Source: Nipponacmea schrenckii (Eukaryota; Mollusca; Gastropoda; Lottiidae). From it: a stretch of 64,000 nt of DNA. The notes beneath the pieces are model-generated. The model ran no database searches. It saw only the letters and a program-made list of their open reading frames with translations, and had not been told where the DNA came from. Shown piece by piece: positions 58,961 to 64,000 of this stretch; within the stretch, counting starts at the first letter, position 1, and the number at the start of each line of letters is the position of its first letter. The stretch covers positions 1,936,208-2,000,207 of the forward strand of contig CM060203.1 in NCBI GenBank assembly GCA_030562195.1. Direction: 5' to 3'. The position numbers and the translations under genes were made by a program.

Positions 58961-60589
58961 GTACCAAATGTGGTATCAGATGTGCAGATTTTTATGTAAG
59001 ACTATAAGCATTCCCAGCCCTGAGCAGCAAAGGTCTGATCCTTGATTTAAGTGTAATATATATGGAAGTCCAATCAGTTTTGTACAGTTGAATTTAATTG
59101 GGTTACATGTTTGATAATCAGATAGTATATTTTTGATGTGATGTATGACAATATATTTAAGCTCCAATTATGATAATTATTACCACACATGCATGGGTTT
59201 GAAATACAATTAATAATTGGATATTACAGCTGGAATATACATCTTAAACATTGTTTTAAAAATGTCCTTTTGGGAAAAAATAAATCAACAGCTCTGGTTT
59301 GTGATAAGTTTTGAGTCAATACAAGTCAAGGAGTGAAATGAAAAGGTCTAAGAAATAAATTGACCAGGGTATGGTTGAGAGAATTTAGAAACTAGATAAA
59401 GTATATCTATATATATTATTATATTATAATCATGGAGTATTTATTGGGTGTCATATACTCCTAGATATTCTTCTAAATATAGGGTACATACAAACTGCCT
59501 TAAGACCTGTATGATCAGGACAGATGCTCTCTAATCGTGAAGGAATATGAATGGTTTTATTGGCTGATTTTTGTCCAGACTCAAATTTTGTCAGGAGTTT
59601 GGAATAGAGGTGAATGTGGTTTTTGTCTTAGAACCAAAAACAACTGGCATTTGTCCTAGAAACAAAAGCAACTGGCATTGGTCCTAGAAAGAAAACAGTC
59701 CGTTGGGCATTTCAAATCAATTCCTTACAAGTAATTATGAATCAAGAATTTGTTCTATTGTGGTCTATTCAACTATAGTATTGTCAATCGTGAATAAAAA
59801 GCAAACTCATGTCCAGTGACGGAAATCCTTTATCAATAGAGGTAAACACTGATAAGGAGCTCCATTTCTGACCAAACAACTGTGACTAGTTGGGGACCTA
59901 CTCCTTTATTTAGTATATATTTGTGTAACAATGTGGTACATTGCTGAGGGTCATTTCAGTCTTCAAACAGATAGTCTAGCTAACTTGTTTAATTTATCCA
60001 CACATTCAATCACTACAAGGTGAATTATGGACAAGATATATACTTTCAGAATGATTTGTACAAGTTTAAATCATATTAAAGAGATAGGTTCACCATTTTT
60101 TTGACCATTCATACCTAAGTCTCAGAATAGGAATTTTTTATTGAAGCTCATCAAAAATAGTGTTCACAGTTCACCATCACGTTTGAAAATTATTATGATG
60201 GCTTGTCATATCTAGAAATAAAACATGAAATTTTTCATTCTGAGATATTATTTAAGGAAATATGCGATTTTTGTGCATTTCCAATATTTTTGAAGACCCA
60301 AATCATCCTCCAAAAGGAAAACTATCTCATTAAAGCAAGCACAATCTGCATCTGTTTGACTCATCCCCTATCCTTCTTCTCATCTCTACTATGTTACTCC
60401 CACTCTCGCTAGATTTCTTGTATAAAGAAAACATCAAATAATAATAATAATAATAATAGTATACATACATGTTGATCAAAATTCTGTCCAAAAAAAACCT
60501 TGAAATTAAAAATTTTAATGAAATATAAACTTAAGATTTGTTCTGGGGTACCGATTAGTTTAAGTTTAAATTAAAATAGTGAATGTCAA
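58961..60589. other. Noncoding interval with an AAT microsatellite
   Basis: (AAT)n lies at about 60437-60458. A short repeated phrase, AACTGGCATTNGTCCTAGAAA, occurs twice near 59641-59690. No gene seen. Confidence 0.45.
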
Positions 60590-61022
60590 ACTGTTCTGAT
60601 TATGTTATAAATTGTCAAACTGTTCTGTTTATGTTATAAATTTTCAAAATGTTCTGATTATGTTATAAATTGTCAAACTGTTCTGTTTATGTTATTAATT
60701 GTCAAACTGTTCTGTGTATGTTATTAATTGTCAAACTGTTCTGTTTATGTTATTAATTGTCAAACTGTTCTGATTATGTTATTAATTGTCAAACTGTTCT
60801 GTTTATGTTATTAATTGTCAAACTGTTCTGATTATGTTATTAATTGTCAAACTGTTCTGTTTATGTTATTAATTGTCAAACTGTTCTGTTTATGTTATTA
60901 ATTGTCAAACTGTTCTGATTATGTTATTAATTGTCAAACTGTTCTGTTTATGTTATTAATTGTCAAACTGTTCTGTTTATGTTATTAATTGTCAAACTGT
61001 TCTGTTTATGTTATAAATTGTC
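60590..61022 (+). repeat. 29-bp minisatellite, about 15 copies
   Basis: The unit TTGTCAAACTGTTCTGTTTA plus TGTTATTAA; GTTTATG and GATTATG variants alternate in a repeated order. Confidence 0.96.
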
Positions 61023-62244
61023 GTAGAAAGTGTAGAAATATCTTTGATCAACTGTAATAAGAAGAATTATTTCTCAGCAGATCATAAAATTCTCACCTGA
61101 CTGATCACAACACTTAAACCTCGTTTATCAATTTGACTCTTGACTGAAACAATATAATTACCTCCCTTTATGGATGTTAATTAGTATTTTAGGACTGTTG
61201 TTAATAACAAATGATGAAGGACAGTCAGACTCGTAGCTTGACAGTTTATCTATGACAGTGTTCTTGAGTAATGGTTTGAAAGAATATTCAGCCATATTAT
61301 AAAATACTTTCCTCTCAATCACAATGTTTCAATTTTGTACCTACATAATCAAACAGAATTATGATTTTTAATATTTCAGCCGAAAGCTTGATTCTGATAT
61401 GGCACTGAAATCATGCCACAAAATAATTTGGCATGATAAAAAATGACGACTTCCTTGTACTGAAGAGGTTAATTAAGTTTATAAGACAAACTAAGATAAA
61501 TAAACAAAATCTACAGAATGTCTTCATTTATTTATTTGTGATGATCTCTATTTCTCAGTAAACTTTCCCTTTAATTAACAATAAAGAAGTGTGAACAATG
61601 GGTCTCTATCAATTCAGATTGAATCATTATTTGATGAAGTCCAGTCAACATAATGAAAAAGACGTTTGTTCTACTTGATAGATTTTATATTGATTCTATA
61701 TCCGTTGAGAATTACGTGTGAACGAGGGAATTTGGTCCAATCATATCACAGTCGTTAGAATGTTTTTTAAGGAAATTAATGATGACAGACAATGAGTCAG
61801 GTATTGATGTTCTAAGAGTTTTAATTCAAATGGAATTGATCCTACAATGGTGTTAGTTACTCGACGGAATTTCTGAGTTTTTGTTTGTATTGACTAATTT
61901 ATTATTGACAGTAATTTAAGATCTGTCAATCAATGATATTGTAATGACAGACAAATAACCAATGGAAACAGAAACCTAGATGACCCCATTTTTCTAGAAT
62001 TCCATCATGAACTATTCCAGCTTCCTTAATTCTGTTTGTGTTAATAGAGGCAGTCATGCTAATAATATGCTGAAAATGATTTTTACCATAGAAAGCTGTT
62101 TATTGATATGGCATATGGAGTGAAAGGTTTAGTAGAAATCCATATGAAGATGTTTGTAAACAGCTTCTCAAAATCAGCTTCAGGGTTATTGGTTGTCAGT
62201 TTTTCATTTGGTGATTTCACATACATTATAGTGTTCAGTTCCAA
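61023..62244. other. Noncoding interval
   Basis: No gene or repeat recognised. Confidence 0.4.
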
Positions 62245-62875
62245 CTCTGTTTCTCAGAGAGTCCACACACCTAATAATGTTTATTTTATATTGAGGTTTG
62301 TTAACTGGACATTTCTTTCAGAGAGTCCACACACCTAATAATGTTTATTTTATATTGAGATTTGTTAACTGGACATTTCTTTCAGAGAGTCCACACACCT
62401 AATAATGCTAATTTTATATTGAGATTTGTTAACTGGACATTTCTTTCAGAGAGTCCACACACCTAATAATGCTAATTTTATATTGAGGTTTGTTAACTGG
62501 ACATTTCTTTCAGAGAGTCCACACACCTAATAATGCTAATTTTATATTGAGATTTGTTAACTGGAATTTCTTTCAGAGAGTCCACATCTAATAATGCTTA
62601 TTTTATATTGAGTTTGTTAACTGGACATTCTTTCAGAGAGTCTCACATCTAATAATGTATTTTATATTGAGTTTGTTAACTGGACATTTCTTTCAGAGAG
62701 TCCACACACCTAATAATGTTTATTTTATATTGAGGTTTGTTAACTGGACATTTCTTTCAGAGAGTCCACACACCTAATAATGCTTATTTTATATTGAGGT
62801 TTGTTAACTGGACATTTCTTTCAGAGAGTCCACACACCTAATAATGCTTATTTTATATTGAGGTTTGTTTAAACA
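62245..62875 (+). repeat. 63-bp minisatellite, about ten copies
   Basis: The unit contains TTTCAGAGAGTCCACACACC, TAATAATGCTTATTTTATAT and GTTTGTTAACTGGACATT. Its first part resembles the 28-bp unit at 22729-23632. Copies between 62560 and 62680 carry several small deletions. Confidence 0.96.
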
Positions 62876-63344
62876 GCTTCTAGATAGTTATTATATGGCT
62901 TCAATTCATACATTACAGAACGTTGGTGTTCAATAAAAGGTTTAGAAATAGCCAAAAGACAACGTAACTATATTACTATACTGATCAATACAGTCAATAC
63001 TCCATTTTAAAAACTGTGTTAAACAAACATGGCACTAGTGGAAGGAACTGGGTCTAATCTTTCTGAGGGTAGAAATAACATGTCCAGATTACGATGGTCG
63101 GATGGGAAATAATTGTGTTTGTTAATGGACTAAATATTGACTAACTTTCATCACACTGTTCCATTATTCTTCTACTGAGTTGACTGACATAGTGTTACAG
63201 TTTTTAAGGCTCTATTGACCAGGTCCTTCTCCATAAAAATTAGAAAAATGTAAATTGCAGAGACTGTTACAAGAGTGAAATAAAATCAATTATAAAATGA
63301 ATTATGTACACCATAGACTAAATTATTGATTCTATATTTCTCTA
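62876..63344. other. Noncoding interval
   Basis: No feature recognised. Confidence 0.4.
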
Positions 63345-64000
63345 CACCATGTAAATTATTTATCATCTTATCTACCCATGTAAATTATATTATCTGCTTC
63401 TACCCATGTAATTTATTTATCATCTTTCTACCCATTAAATTATATCATCATCTTCTCTACCCATGTAAATTATATTATCTGCTAATCTACCCATGTAAAT
63501 TATTTCATCTGCTTATCTACCCATGTAATTATTTCATCATCTTATCTACCCATGAAAAATATTTATCTGCTTATCTACCCATGTAAATTATATTATCTGC
63601 TTATCTACCCATGTAAATTATTTCATCTGCTTATCTACCCATGTAAATTATATTATCATCTTATCTACCCATGTAAATTATTTCATCTCTTATCTACCCA
63701 TGTAAATTATTTATCATCTTATCTACCCATGTAAATTATTTCATCTGCTTATCTACCCATGTAAATTATTTCATCTGCTTATCTACCCATGTAAATTATA
63801 TTATCTGCTTATCTACCCATGTAAATTATTTCATCTGCTTATCTACCCATGTAAATTATTTCATCTGCTTATCTACCCATGTAAATTATATCATCTGCTT
63901 ATTCCCCATGTAAATTTTTCATCTGCTTATCTATCCATGTAAATTATTTAAATCTGCTTATCTACCCATGTAAATTATTTCATCTGCGTATCTACCCATG
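63345..64000 (+). repeat. 30-bp minisatellite running off the window edge
   Basis: The unit TCTGCTTATCTACCCATGTA plus AATTATTTCA, about 22 copies within the window, with indel-rich early copies (63345-63550) and cleaner later ones. It continues past 64000. Confidence 0.96.

Overview
The window is metazoan nuclear DNA: AT-rich, gene-poor, with spliced exons, AATAAA-type 3' ends, SINEs, hAT-type MITEs, a CR1/L2-like LINE, a GIY-YIG Penelope-like element (PLE) and a very heavy minisatellite load. The mix of tRNA-derived SINEs, PLE and a MATH-domain ORF fits a lophotrochozoan, most likely a mollusc. That placement is an inference; nothing here is diagnostic of a species.

Layout. Positions 1-1.9 kb hold the last two exons and 3' UTR of a + strand gene with a coiled-coil-like C-terminus that I cannot name. 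Positions 1.9-5.1 kb are noncoding with dispersed repeats. From 5.1 to 7.5 kb, on the - strand, lie a 5'-truncated and internally deleted LINE and a 198-residue ORF with a MATH (TRAF-C-like) domain. Positions 7.5-15.2 kb form a compound repeat: a roughly 480-bp satellite, each full unit carrying a tRNA-like pol III promoter and telomere-like TAACCCTAA motifs, is split by a 4.1-kb insert that carries a decayed PLE. The insert breaks the satellite exactly inside one telomere-like motif.

Positions 15.2-34.2 kb are noncoding and dominated by minisatellites with units of about 73, 30, 28, 40, 83 and 40 bp, plus a hAT MITE with perfect 8-bp target duplications and several SINE copies. At 34.3 kb there is a convincing first coding exon on the + strand (55 codons, in-frame upstream stop, good donor). 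At 53.75 kb there is a second, weaker first-exon candidate (22 codons, same phase-0 donor). These could be alternative starts of one gene whose body lies beyond the window, so 34.5-64 kb may be its long first intron. The rest of 34.5-64 kb is noncoding, with more minisatellites, SINE fragments and two MITE families; the last array runs off the right edge.

Tandem arrays cover roughly a quarter of the window. They look mostly independent in origin, but some are related: the same 40-bp unit forms arrays at 24.2 and 37.7 kb with a lone monomer at 17.2 kb; the arrays at 22.7 and 62.2 kb share a core motif; and the array at 30.7 kb appears to have grown from the 5' part of a SINE. Long reading frames inside these arrays are by-products of stop-free units and are not annotated as genes.
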